DNA from: Guyanagaster necrorhizus
Taxonomy: Eukaryota > Basidiomycota > Agaricomycetes > Agaricales > Physalacriaceae
Assembly (NCBI RefSeq): GCF_019112545.1
Contig: NW_025064891.1
Location: forward strand, 1,018,344 to 1,082,343
Length of the DNA stretch: 64,000 bases
Direction: 5' to 3'
Shown here: positions 1 to 11,783 of the stretch, piece by piece
Position numbering within the stretch: position 1 is the first letter of the stretch
Layout of the letters: the number at the start of each line of letters is the position of its first letter
Made by a program: the position numbers and the translations under genes
Notes under the pieces: generated by a model
Databases searched by the model: none
The model's input: only the letters and a program-made list of their open reading frames with translations
What the model was told of the DNA's origin: nothing

Positions 1-357
1 TCGACGCCATTGAATACACGAGTTGCTGAGATGAGGGCATTTCTTTTCTTCAGTTGCTGTTGCTTTGCGTTATTTTTCCGGTTCAGACGTGCTTGCGCGG
101 CTGTGTTCGATGACACCACGGTCTTTGGTGACTGACGAGCCACACGACCTGTGAAATTCTTGATACCATTGGCAGAGAGACGCAAGCGATACTCACCTTT
201 TGCAGCGTCCTTGAGCGATGATTTTGTTGCGTGTTTAGATTTAAACGATTTGTTTTGCTGAAAACGATTAGGATATTCCGAGATATTAATTCAATGTCTA
301 TCGTACCTGCTTCAGCGTTGACCTGTGGTGGTGCTGGTGGTGCTGCCCTTCTCCCAT
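1..357 (-). CDS. TSR1: Ribosome biogenesis protein TSR1, N-terminal part (cut by window edge)
   Basis: Only the first three exons lie in the window: 307-357, 197-257 and 1-148, all reading leftward, with two introns of about 50 bp that keep frame. The protein starts MGEGQHHQHHHRSTLKQ and continues with the lysine-rich block NKSFKSKHATKSSLKDAAKG, then RVARQSPKT, ending near ATRVFNGVD. This basic leader before an ATRxFNGxD-like stretch is, from memory, characteristic of the Bms1/Tsr1 family of GTPase-like 40S pre-ribosome factors, and closer to Tsr1 than Bms1. Tsr1 acts on late cytoplasmic 40S precursors. The GTPase-like and C-terminal domains lie outside the window. The start shown is the only in-frame ATG before the basic block. 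The gene diverges from the septin gene, with 152 bp between start codons. Confidence 0.8.
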
Positions 358-509
358 ATTGGCAGAGTGAATAAGTGTGCTATTCAGCAAAAAATTACCA
401 CTGGCGCTCGCGTGCGTTTCGGCAAACCCCGGTCCAATTATAGCCCTTGACCGTTGCCTCGCTCGTTCGCTACGACCATCATCATCTTCTACTGCCAAAC
501 AGGAGCATC
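358..509. promoter_or_regulatory. Shared TSR1/septin divergent promoter interval
   Basis: The start codons of TSR1 (leftward) and the septin gene (rightward) are 152 bp apart, so both 5' UTRs and core promoters must fit here or extend into the neighbouring gene. I see no clear TATA box. The assignment is by position only. Confidence 0.4.
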
Positions 510-2136
510 ATGGCTTACAGACGACGAGGAAACAAAATCAAGGGCGTCCAGTTCACCATCATGGTCGTTGGTACGTCGTCCTCGGTGGCGGCAAGTTATA
601 TTTGTTAAGATTTTATCCTTTCAGGCGCCTCCGGAACGGGCAGAACGACTTTTGTTAACACCCTTTGCGAATCTGGAGTCCTGTCTCACAAAATATGCGA
701 CGATCCTCACAATGCCCACGTCGAGGAGCCCATCCGAATCAAGCCTCACAACGTCGGTATGTGGAGTTCAGTCGGCTTCATTGAAAAAGTATTTATTTTG
801 CTTTGTAGAACTCGAAGAAGATGGCATACGAATTGCCCTCACCGTCGTTGATACGCCAGGATTCGGCGATAACATTGACAATGAGTCTGCGTGAGCAAAT
901 ATCCCTTATAGTATGTGCTCGGTCTACTCACACTGCACATTCAGGTTTCAAGAAATCGTCAATTATCTTGAGCGTCAATATGATGACATTCTGGCAGAGC
1001 AGTCTCGTATCAAGCGTAACCCAAGGTTCAAAGACAGTCGAGTTCACGCCTTGCTGTATTTCATCCCACCCACCGGCCATGCGTGTGTATCGTCCCGACC
1101 CCAGCGACATTTTTCTTACGTGTTTCCTTCAGATTGAGGGAAATGGACGTAATGCTTATGCAAAGACTCTCTCCCCGTGTCAACGTTATTCCCGTCATTG
1201 GACGTGCGGACTCTTTAACAATGAGCGAACTAAGGGCCTTCAAGAAGAGGGTGAGGTGCTTTCTGCTCCTGAGCTCTCTCTTTTTTATTGGGTTAACAGA
1301 CCATGGAAGACATCGAGCATTACGATATTCCAATATACAACTTCCCCTATGATGTTGAGGAAGACGATGAAGATACCATCCAAGAAAACATGGAGCTGCG
1401 AGTAATTTGTATTTCATTTAGCCGCCACAAGATCCTTTCTAATCCTACCGAAGGCCATGCTTCCTTTCGCGGTGATTGGGTCAGAAGAGGAAATCGAACT
1501 TGACGGGGAACCCGTGCGCGCCAGGGTGTACCCATGGGGCATCGCTGAGGTCGATAACCCTCAGCACTCAGACTTTTCACGACTGAGGAGCGCGATCTTG
1601 AGGTCTTTTGTCTCATTTACCCTATTTCGCTTCGCCTGACATTGATTCGGTCAAGCTCTCACCTCGGCGACTTAAAGGCGCTTACCGAAGATGTCCTCTA
1701 CGAGACTTACCGAACAGAGAAACTGTCTCGCGGTGTTAACTCGGACGCCCGGTATGCTATTCGGCCCCCCATCGATATCTCGTACTAACCAGTGAACACT
1801 TGCAGCGATTCGAGCCTACTTCCTGAGGATCTTGCTAGCCAGAGTGTACGTCTAAAGGAGGAACAGCTTCGCCGTGAAGAAGAGAAGGTGCCCTTTTAAG
1901 ACTTTTTGCTATGTCTCCCACTTATACAGTGCCTCCAGTTGCGTGAAGTCGAGCTCCGTGTGCAACGTGAGATCAACGAGAGGAGGCAACAACTTCTGGC
2001 AAAAGAGGAGTCCCTTCGGTTAGTCGTGTCGGAACCTTGTTACCCATTTATTCGCTGATGTATTTTGTCTGTCAGAAACCTGGAAAGTCGTCTTGCTGCG
2101 GCAAGCTCTCCCAACTCTCCGTTGGCTCCATACTGA
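510..2136 (+). CDS. CDC11: Septin, Cdc11 type
   Basis: Eleven exons join in frame: 510-570, 625-756, 809-890, 945-1082, 1133-1250, 1300-1401, 1454-1602, 1656-1751, 1806-1887, 1930-2018, 2076-2136. The product starts MAYRRRGNKIKGVQFTIMVVG and carries the septin P-loop GASGTGRTT (split by intron 1), the G3 motif DTPGFGDN, the G4 motif GRAD and the septin unique element around SRLRSAIL...SHLGDLK. The C-terminus is an acidic/basic heptad-rich segment (LKEEQLRREEEK, REVELRVQREINERR), a predicted coiled coil. Septins form heteromeric filaments at hyphal septa and the cortex. The P-loop form GASGTGR and the short N-terminus match Cdc11/AspA rather than Cdc3, Cdc10 or Cdc12, from memory. No lesions were seen. 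Confidence 0.88.
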
Positions 2137-2895
2137 AGTCGATACTTAAGAACTGTCGGACCTTTATACCTTCTCTATACCCTTTATGTTTCTCATCTCT
2201 TTTTTTCTAAGTACTGCTCTTTATCTGTATTTCAATATCATTTGAGATGTTACTTTCTAACTGTGCCGAGAATTGGGACATTCTGAGCTTGGGCAAATTT
2301 GACGTGAAGTAATCGTTTTTGGTTGCCTATCTCAAGGTGTTGTATGTAGGCGTAGGACAACAGAGGTCGAGTCGACTCACATTACACTAAAGTTGGTCCA
2401 GCGTAAAGGCATTGCGGGCCCTACCAGTGTCTCGAAGAGAGCGACCCATTTCATAGTCCGACAGAGAAGCGATACGTCGGCGGAAAACAGTGATAAAAGC
2501 AGGAAGATAGCGTAAAATCAGAACGTAATTTCCATGCTGTAGTCACACATATCAGAAACTCAGCCGACTCGCAATGAAAATATTTGCCACAGGTGCTCCG
2601 GAACGGATCAGTCGATTACGTCAAAATCACGATTTTACGGCCTTGGTCGATTTAGTCCCTGACTTCGTGGAGGACCTGACTGACCGCCGTTAAATAATGT
2701 ACCTTACCTCTAGAACATTCCGACCATGCGCAACCTGTCATTCGAGACGCGCGTGTGTGTGTGATCGTTCCGTATCCTCCTACAGAAGGAGCATCAAGAT
2801 AGCAATGCGAAAAAGCGTGTGCATAGATGGTATGAGCAAAACACCAAAACTATTCTCATCGAAATCGAAAATTGAAAAAAAAAAAATGAAAAAAG
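2137..2895. other. Intergenic, convergent 3' flanks
   Basis: Between the septin stop codon and the stop of the next (leftward) gene. The first 100 bp is T-rich and could hold the septin polyadenylation region. An A-rich run near 2876-2886 lies just beyond the end of the leftward gene. I see no gene here; the small rightward ORF from 2697 is an antisense shadow with no family signal. Confidence 0.5.
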
Positions 2896-5876
2896 TCACG
2901 AAGCAACTGACCCAAAGCTCGTCAACGCCAATGCACCAATCCACACCATCTCCACCACAGCCCTCCCAATTGGTGTTAGGACCTGCTCCGGCTTGGGCTG
3001 CGACGGCTCAACTTCCTCAGCGATCGTCCCAGGAGGGTATGGATTCCTCGTCAAGCACAACCCTAACGACAAGAGTCCATCCGAATCAAACTCCACACCC
3101 TGCTCCCGACTCCGACACTGCCCAATAAGTCTCGTCCCCGGATTCGCCAGCGGCGGCCTCGTATCGTAGGCCTCCTTCAGCGACCCATTCACAATGATCC
3201 CTTCAGATACACGCATCCCGGATCCTTGGATATCGGTATGCGACACCAGCCTCCCGGTTATCCGGAACTCGTTCAATAAAATATTGCGCTCGTCCCGCTT
3301 CTGCGTCGACGAGTCCCAGGAAGAGGTCGGTGACTTGTTCTTGCTCTCCACCGAACGCTTCTTGCTGTGGCTGGCAGGCGCGCCAGTCTCAGGCGCCTTG
3401 TAGCACACGAGCAGATACTGCCGATCCACCACAGGTCTCTCATACGGTATCTGCGCCGATAGTGGATCCGTATCAGAAGGCCACAGAGGGATAAGCATGT
3501 ATAATGACTCCTGCGGGATCTCCTTGAAAATCTCCGTCCACACCGCTTTCTCCACACGCGCTTTGGTCTTGCTGCGAGTCACTCCAGGCTTGGGTTTCGT
3601 GTTTACTTGCAGCAACCCCACCTCCTGGAATGAATGATTTAGATTATCCACCACGCGCTGCGTCTGCTCTTGCCGGTTACGCGACTCGAGGGTCACCCAG
3701 GGTGGTTGGTATGATACGTCCCGCTGAGCAGGCAGCTGCCCGTTCACTGCGCGTGTTGATCGACCCCGTCTGAAACGGTTCCAAAAGCTACCACCTAGAT
3801 CGTCGGTGTTGTGGTAGGACTGGTGCTGGCGTGCACGAAGCTGATTGAGCTCAGCGGCATCGATGGTACCATACGTCTCGCTATGGGGCGTACGAGGAGG
3901 TATATCATCATCAGAATCCAATGCATCACGTCTGCGTCGTCGAAGAGGGCGTGTAGACGACGATACTGAATGATCTGCGGTCGAAGACGATGCACTGGAC
4001 GGTGGGTACGACGCCGCGTCTGTAGTCGAAACAGGTCTCGTTGTCACGCTGCCAACACTCGACTGCTCGTTCTTCTTCTTACCCTTTTTCGAGCTTTCAT
4101 CGGTGCCGGACACCTTTCGCCTGCGGTCCTTCTCCTTCTCCTTTCTCCCAAGGCTCTTATCTCGTCGTTCATCCAACAGTCCATGGCTTTCCAGCTTTCT
4201 TGTCGTCGTAGTGCTCGTATATGCTTCCTGCACGCTCCTCGGAGCCAGTAGAATCATGCTCGACGAAGTCGTCGAGGACGTTGGCCTAGTCGCATAGGAC
4301 CTCCGCCTCCTAGATCTGTACGCCCGAGAAATCGAAAATGCCACTGTCTTGGAATGTTTGTGAACAGTAACACAGGGATCGTCCTGTTTTACCAGTTGTG
4401 TCGAACCGTCACGGAAGTGATCGATCAGTAGACGTTGAACAGGTCCTCGAACCGTCACGTCTGACGCTGTGACAAATCAGAAAGATAGAGGTATTAAAGA
4501 AAGAAAATGTACAGACATTCTTCCCTTCTCGGGGTGGTCCTGCGCTCGACTTTGAACCTGCCAACCATGGGGTTCCTCCAAACTTCATAGGAATTCGGGC
4601 GCATACCGTTCCAGTTGGCAGAAGATCGTGCCTCCTTCTCACGCCTCTCCCTTTCCGACGACTCCCTCTCGTTCACGCTCCCACGGGGACTCAGCAAACC
4701 ACCTTTCTTCGAGGCTGATGGTCCTCCACTCCCCTCCGACTGATCCCGACGGAAGGTCCACACCTTTCTCTGATCCTTATAATTTGGATCCCCCTTTGCA
4801 ACATGACGCGTAAAGATGTCATCATGGCTAAACGAACTTCCCGTGGTCGCTGTACTCGGCCTACGTCCCCAGTTCATCAACGATCGGCTCGTAGAACCAC
4901 GCCGGGAGTCCACCGTGCTGACAATGTCAGATATTGGCTGATCAAATGAAGTGATTCCTCGTCCAAATGCGTTCCAGTCGAGATCAAAATCTTGTGCTTC
5001 TACAGTCACTTTAGCTGGTGGTGGTGGTAGAGAATCTTCTCTAGTTTTGCCCTTGCCCTTCGCATTCAGACTTCGCCAATCACCATCGCTCTCCGGCAAC
5101 GAGGAGGTCTGACAATCCGCGGAAGAATGGATATTGAACAGCATCGAGTCCTCGTCCAAGCTCTTACTTGGCCGCCGTAGTGTAAGGATATCAGTGCGCC
5201 TTCCATCATTGCTTGTGCTAGCACTGCTACTCCCTGGTACAGCGATAGGGAGGCTAACTCTCCGCTCGCCGTAGCCACTGGCAAAACTCGACAGACTTCC
5301 CATCCACCTTCCACTTACCGCAGGGCCTTCGACACTGCTCCCTTCGTACATCACCGAGCTGATCTCGATATCGTCGTCGTGATAGTCGTTATAGTCATCA
5401 TCAAACTCTACGCCGCGCTCTTCGCGCTCATCATCAGTGGTCGTAGCTGAGGTCAGGTGGCTAGAGGCGGGACCCATGCTAGACAGACTCGTAACAGAGG
5501 CAGAGGCAGAGGCAGAGGAAGTTCCAAATGTCCGCCTCGACGCGGTATCCGAGGAGTGATTCCGTGAGGGATCTCGGCGGGAGGGCAGTGGTGGCCCGGG
5601 ATCATGACCTGGATCATAGTTCTGCGATGAATGACTGCGGTAGGGACTGCCACGATACTGACTAGGGCGGTAAGTACCGTGGTCTATGACTGACGGGCGG
5701 GGAGTAACATCAATTGTGCCGGGGGCATCGTCGTCGGGGTCATCAAGCGGGCCAATAGAAGGAGACGGAGCTGGGATAGAAGTCTGGACATTCCCAAACG
5801 AAAACGAATTGAGCGCATTGACTGTGTAGAGGTCTGGTCGGGATACATAGGTAGGTGGGCGGCGAGTGTCGCTCAT
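2896..5876 (-). CDS. Large low-complexity hypothetical protein
   Basis: Two long exons, 4517-5876 and 2896-4466, give about 976 residues. The single intron needs a GTCTGT donor; the nearby GTACAT site would put exon 2 out of frame, so the junction is uncertain. The N-terminal half is Ser/Pro/Asp-rich with a Ser-Ala repeat. The centre around the intron has a folded-looking block (IWR/VWRNPMVGRFKV-like, then VTVRGPVQRLLIDHF and VHKHSKTVAFSIS). After another disordered stretch comes a second ordered block (EIPQESLYMLIPLWP, RQYLLVCYKAPE), and the last 25 residues are hydrophobic (VVEMVWIGALALTSF), perhaps a tail anchor. Similar block layouts occur in uncharacterised basidiomycete proteins as I remember them. 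I do not recognise a function. Confidence 0.7.
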
Positions 5877-8800
5877 GGGTGAAGGGTGAAGTAAAGGAAC
5901 GCGCTCGGCTGGCGTTTGATTCGGTTCAGTTTAGGCAAAAAGCTGACGCTGGATTCTTCTATCTGACTTAGTCCGTCGCAGGCTCCTACGCGTACAATCT
6001 CCGCCGCTCACCTGGTTTACAGATTCAGATTCGAACGGCCTCCTGCGCATGTACACCGTGAGCTCACCTCGATATTCTTGGTATGTATTCGGACCGGATT
6101 ACTGACGGATCTTCTTCAGAAGCAGATGGATGGCTTCAGTGGGAACCTAACAGATGTATTGGAGTTGTACTGGAGTGTAATGCAGCGTCACGAAAGGCGT
6201 TCTTAATGGTAATAGGCTGGTACGGGCGCTTGTACGACCAGGTCATCGGCAGACGACCCCCAGCGAGGCCACAGGCAGAGAAAGGAAAAGAGAGATAAAT
6301 CAACAATGAAAGTAAGTGAGAAGAAGCAATTTGGTGGCGGACTCGAGAAAAAAGGCACGTGCCTCGCTACCTTATTCTCGATACGGATACCCGGGAGCTC
6401 CTTGTTTTCTTTACGGGTTCCTTACCTCGCTCGCCGCTTCACCGTAATTACTGCTATCGATGGTTTCCTTGTTCTGTCACTGGACTCGAAGACTTTGTAC
6501 TTAATCGAGGCGCAACCCTGCACTTCCACGTTTCCGAGTCGATCAATCACTGCTTGCTCTTGACATCTTGTGTCATTTCTCGCATTCCTACCTTACTGGA
6601 CGATTTTCTCGGATCCCCTACACGTGTTCCTCTGCCGTACACTGTCTGCTAACTTTCTGGGATCACATAGAAAAACTTCCGGTTCCGAAAACATGCCAAC
6701 ACCGTTCCCCCCGGAGCTTCGTTCATTCCTTTACATTCCCCTCGGCTTTCTTGGCTTTTGAGTCAGTAAAGAATGATGCTATCAACCATATACAGCGCTG
6801 AAGCTACATATGTACATGGTTCATTGTGGCGTATCACAATCGGTCGGCACTTTGCCCTGGGATCCCTCCTTCGCTAAAAAGCTATTTGTTCGACCATTGA
6901 CTCTGCCCTTGAAGCGCATGAAATGCCATAAGAAGCTGCGCGAGCTTTTGCGTCACCTTTCACCGTTTCGACAGCACCACCTGAACCATTTCCAGAGCCT
7001 GGTAGCTGACAAATTTAAAGACAGGTAAAGCAATTCAAATCGTTGATTTCACGTATAGTGTAAGGGGAAACATGCCTTTTACTCCCTTAAAGGCAGTCTG
7101 TACATGCCCCCCCCCCTTTTTTTTTTTGCTGTAATCCTGCCCTTATAACCAATTGTACATCGTTTAGGGAATATCGTCCTTTCGCCATCTCCTCTGTTGC
7201 GCCTACGCTCATCACCCTGCTACGAAGGCCACAGATTATGGGAACACTTAACTTATCCCAGCCGAAGCGTCTCCCCGATACCATTATCATTGCGCTTTCA
7301 TGATCTTACATGGCCGTTGCTTTGATGCTTTAATTTCCTTCCTTCACTTCTTTGGCAACAGCAGAAATAGAGGCTGATTGAAGTCGGCAATTTGTTCTTT
7401 GAGCTCCCGTGGCAGACACGTACAGTACTGGATCTTGAACTGCCGGCCTTTCTTCTTCTTTCACTTTATCAGATGTAAACCGGGCCGAAAAACCCGTCGG
7501 CGGGTGGGACACTTGTTGCGCTCTTGCGCCGCAACTTGCAGATGCGCGCTCATTTCCACCCTTAGGACACCTATCTTTATCTCTTTATAAGATGACTTCT
7601 TATCATTTAATAGAACAATTGTAGCCTGGCGGCAGTGTTACTACTCATCGATCCAACTTTTCCTGTATGATTTTGATTTTCTAGCCTTAACTGTTACGGG
7701 ACGACACAAGTATCTGATGTCAACCTTATATAAGCATAGACAGTTTTGTCCTGAGTCGACGGTCAACTGCCTTTAAGCAATTGACCATTGTACTCAGCCT
7801 GGCCGTTATTCACTGCACACAAATAACCTGCCTGCAACATTAACATGAAGGGACATCTTGAATGGTACTAATCAATTTAATTTCCTTGCAATAGTAATAC
7901 AATACGGTTGTCTGTTCGCAGGACTCTAACTCCGACTCCAATCTCCCTACCACTCCATTTCCACCCCATGATTCAGATCTATGGACGGTACTTCATGATG
8001 CACAGCTTTATTGCCGTGGACATAAAGTAAAGCCCGTATTTACCACAAACAGTATGGCGAATTTTACTTTTTCCCCCTTGGAATAAGCACGATAGTTGGA
8101 ATTTGTCGATCTCATACACGGTGCAATCCCGGATACCGTTAAAAACAGTAATCAGTAAAGCAATCCAGGTTCTCACCATACATGTTCTTCGATTTATGGA
8201 GTCACTAGAACTTATCATGGAGCCGGAATTCCTGTAAGAGGGTTAAATTTTTGATGCTACATATTTGTATGGAAGCCTAGTAAAACACGGGACACAAGAG
8301 GTGCCCGCTTAATGAACAGCATTACCAAATAAAAGTAGTAGTAGTTCAAACAAAGTACTACTGGCACTGGAAGTTCCCGAAGTCATGGTGGCAAGCAACT
8401 CTGCTAAGGTGAAATCAACTTATCAGATTGTCCGCGGTATTATGGTGCATTGCCAGATATCACTGATATTCTGGAATTACTTGTGACGAAGATTGTTAAT
8501 GAACCATACCCGAGGAATGTCGAAGGTTCCTGGAAGAGAGTGCAAAACAAGGCACTGTATTGCTGTAAAAGTCCAGATGCAAAAATCCAGGTAACCTAAC
8601 CTATCTTGGCTACACGATTTGTGATGCTTACTGGTAGGCAGTGCTGGTGGCCAGGAGCATGCGGCGGCGGGAGGGTGGCAGAGGTCGGTGACTCCAAAAG
8701 GATGGTGGCCAACCTCCCTGAGTGATTATTAGGCAATGGATGAAACACATCTCCGCCGCTCTTCCCATGTTCTTCCCAAGGCTCATCGGAACGCAGCTAA

Positions 8801-8949
8801 GACCTGACCGCAGACAACAAGGAAAGATTGAATTTCCAACGACTCCCCTTCTACTTATGAATACCTATGTCGCGACCTAGATTATCAAAGTACAGTTAGT
8901 GATGTTATATCTCCACCAGTCCTCACTTTCTCCTCTTGGATGCTGGCGG
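5877..8949. other. 3 kb gap without recognisable gene
   Basis: Upstream of the large hypothetical gene and downstream of the UvdE remnant. All open frames here are short (under 100 codons), overlap each other on both strands and carry no motif I recognise. A weak run of three short rightward frames at 6300-7030 could be remnants or a non-coding transcript. A C10-T11 homopolymer pair sits at 7107-7127. Confidence 0.45.
7107..7127. repeat. C10/T11 homopolymer junction
   Basis: Ten C residues run directly into eleven T residues. It is low-complexity sequence inside the gene-poor gap, and prone to length error or length polymorphism. Confidence 0.8.
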
Positions 8950-10927
8950 CTAGGGTTCAGATTCAAGCGCCACTGCAGCTGTCAGATAAACGTCCTCCTC
9001 CAGGTCACCTGCCCCTGCCTTTTCCTCTTCCTCCTCCTCTCCTTGCCCTCTTTTCTTACCCTTCTTGTTAGATTTGCGACCCTTGGTCTCCTTACTCTGA
9101 TTTTCATCAGGTGGCCGTAAAGATTCTGTAAAAGATTTGTCACAAATGCGAATCAAACCAAGAACTACCAAAGTGTTGCTTACCCTGTTTGACAGGTTGC
9201 AGCCCGTACATGCGGTACAGGTGCAGCACGGCCTGTTCCTTGTCATTCGCCTTGACCCCGACATGTCTGTAAGCAATCCGGAAACACGGCAGAAAAACTT
9301 ACCTCAATCATCAGATCTATACAATATGCATATAAGTCAGCCCGCTCGACACCGATAAAATAAAACACTGACCCATATCATCGGGTAACTCCTCGGGCAA
9401 GCTTTGACAACGATCAGCATGTGCACGACGCTCCATGACAGTCTCCGCTCCAGGTCGCGGCTCGCTGAGGTGTTGTTTCAGTTTTATCCCGCGTCGTATC
9501 CAAATGGCATTTGCACGCTCGATAATTTCATGGTGCGAGATTAACGAAGGATGGAGTGCATCATGATGGTAATCCGCGCAGCACCAGATAAGATACATTG
9601 AACGGGAGCAAAGTTGCGCGACTTGCCGAAGACAAGAGGGACATCAAGCTCCTCGCAGAGTGGGAGCAGATCTTGAGCATTGTAACATAACTAAACCGAT
9701 GAATAATTGTCATAGATACCAAGACGGGCCGAAATACCTGGTCATTGTCTAGCGCCAACCTCTCCCTAACGTTCTTCGGCAACACACGAGTAATTGTTTC
9801 CTTAATTCTCTCGATCGTGGCACCTTTGTCCTCATACACGCCACCGCCCTGACCGACAACTCAGCAGGGCGATCAACTAAAAAAGCGACACATTGCACTT
9901 ACATGAACAATCATTACTCCATCCACGCCCAGCCCCATTCGATCCATCATCTCCGCATGATAACTGCAATTCCCTCACAGAAGACTGGATCACTCAGCCC
10001 GGGGACTGCCGATGCCCGAGTCGCGAGGCCAAAGCTCCCACCTGCGAGAGCAAAGGGGCGCAGTAGTCCAGAGAATAGCTGTATATTGCGTGAGAGGCGA
10101 AACGGGAACATTTCTGATGAAATACGCACGAATCGGATGTTCTGATAAAGAGTAACGTGAACTTGAAAGAAAATACGGAAGGGATTAACTAACGTTTTCC
10201 TCGTTCCATTGAATAACCGTAAGGTCCTGGCAGTTTTTCCGTTCTAGGTCCTTTACCCACTCCATGCCTTTTTTCTTGATGGTATCGATTCTAAAGTAGA
10301 CATGTAGTCCGAATTTTAAGTTGTGAATCAGCCGACGAACCTGCAAGTTCGAGAGCAAAAGACTGATTCGGCTGCCGGTCGTTTATTCCGCAATACAGTG
10401 TTCAAACAGGCGTAACCTAGGGGAAAGCTGGACAGACTGTGTCGGACAAACCAGTTGGGGGTAACAACTTGCCTAAATGTTCCATGAACGTTGTTTCCTT
10501 CCGTTCGACATCTAAAATGATGTAGACAGGCTCGGACATTGGAGATCTCAGTTTCCGTGGCTTTTTCTTTTCCACTGCTTCCATTCCCTTTAAGACGGTG
10601 ACGCCCTGAACCTTCCGTGATCTTTGATTTTTCCACGGTAGCAGACATTTCGTCTTCGAAAGACGTTAGGTCCAAGTCGTCCTGGCTAGACTCGTCTGCT
10701 GATGATTCTAGTTTTCGCTTGGCCTTGACACTCGTACTGTGCACAGCCATCGCTGACCTCACGCGGGGGCTGCGACGAAGTCGGATTGGCGCTGACATTA
10801 CTGCCGGTGATATCCTGATGCCACGAAAATGCTGTAAGATAGCGAACTGGTGAAAAGGGGCCACTTTAGCGTATGATCGATTGGAGCTACGACACGATCG
10901 CATGCATTGACGGATGATGTCATCCAT
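8950..10927 (-). pseudogene. UVE1: UV-damage endonuclease (UvdE/Uve1), decayed
   Basis: UvdE homology runs along the whole locus. There is a basic N-terminal extension (a likely start is the ATG at 10798), then LGYACLNTVLR, CSRTCR, IDTIKKKGMEWVKDL, WNEEN, RISSEMFPF, HAEMMDRMGLGVDGVMIVH, DYHHDALHP, KQHLSEPRPGAE and an acidic/basic tail ending at 8950. UvdE cuts 5' of UV photoproducts using a three-metal TIM-barrel site. Lesions are seen directly. An extra base near 10099 shifts the frame after EMFPF. The codons that should hold the metal-ligand motif HPGQ are missing near 10005-10015, by a length that is not a multiple of three. Single-base indels lie near 9990 and 9960. The intron before DYHHD has GG where AG is needed (9574-9575). 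Upstream and downstream exons still splice cleanly. Either a pseudogene or a badly sequenced copy. Confidence 0.8.
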
Positions 10928-11783
10928 GTGCCTCGAATGTTAAAGGCAAGTTTTGTAAAATGTTAACTTCAAAAACGTAAAATAATGTGATAATAAATCC
11001 TGTCGGCGTGTAAGGAAGGCACAAATGGTAGTAGCAGAAAAGAATAAACGAACGGCGCGCACATGAACCTCAAGGCCTTCCGAGCGCACGGGCCGTCTTG
11101 CTAACAACTTCTGATTCAGCCTATTTAGCCTTTAGTGCTGGAAAGTTCAGCTCGATTTTGAAACAAAAAAAAAATCATGCGCGGCTTACTCCTCCTGGGC
11201 CTCTATCATTAGATTTTTACATGCTCCCGAGCTTTTCTGACGGAATTGCTCGCCCGAGAAAGCGTCCTGTCAGCATTGCGCTCTGCGTTCTTCGCGTCTG
11301 TCACTTTCTGACGCGCCGCCAATATGCTAGGGTTACTTCTACGCGAGTTGGAATGGGAATTACGCCCCCCCCCTCTCCCCGGGGAGGATTCGAGAATCCT
11401 CCATGCCTGTTGCCAGTGTTGTCGGCAGATATGGAACGGTCAAGTGAGAAGAAGCGTCAGGCGGCCTTTCTCCCTCGCTCGAAAGGGATCGTGGAGGGAC
11501 ATGTTAGATTTGGACTCTTGTTCCTTGCGCTTCCCCACAAGCGCCTCTGAGGCGTTCAGCGAGGGTACGCCGTTACTGGCCATGCGAGCTGAATTGGCGC
11601 AGCAAGCTCACGTGAACATGGTCCGTGCGCTGCCAGCGTGGCAAGTCGGAGTTTGAATCACAGGTCATGGACTAATGCGCATCAAGTATAAAAGCCCTCT
11701 GCTCTGCCTCCTACCACCAACGCCCCCGCAGTGCTCGTCGCCGTGTCTCCCGACACCCAGTCGTGCCCTAGCCCAGCGTCGAG
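10928..11783. other. Intergenic between UvdE remnant and TFIIA gene
   Basis: Divergent interval of about 850 bp. It contains a TATA box for the rightward gene (11687-11694). The overlapping rightward ORFs at 11098-11656 have no family signal and lie in the expected promoter/5' UTR region. Confidence 0.5.
11687..11694 (+). promoter_or_regulatory. TATA box of the TFIIA large-subunit gene
   Basis: TATAAAAG lies 90 bp upstream of the ATG at 11784, a usual distance for a TATA box in a fungal gene with a short leader. Position and exact match support it; no transcript data. Confidence 0.55.

Noticed and set aside
2697..3128. 143-codon rightward ORF
   Set aside because: Antisense to the 3' exon of the large hypothetical gene; no family signal.
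9240..9310. Frameshift near the UvdE C-terminus
   Set aside because: Using the acceptor at TCAAG instead of the first ACAG restores the frame (MIEANDKEQAVLH), so this part is intact.
11098..11656. 150- and 110-codon ORFs upstream of TOA1
   Set aside because: Overlap each other in different frames and lie in the promoter region of TOA1, next to its TATA box.
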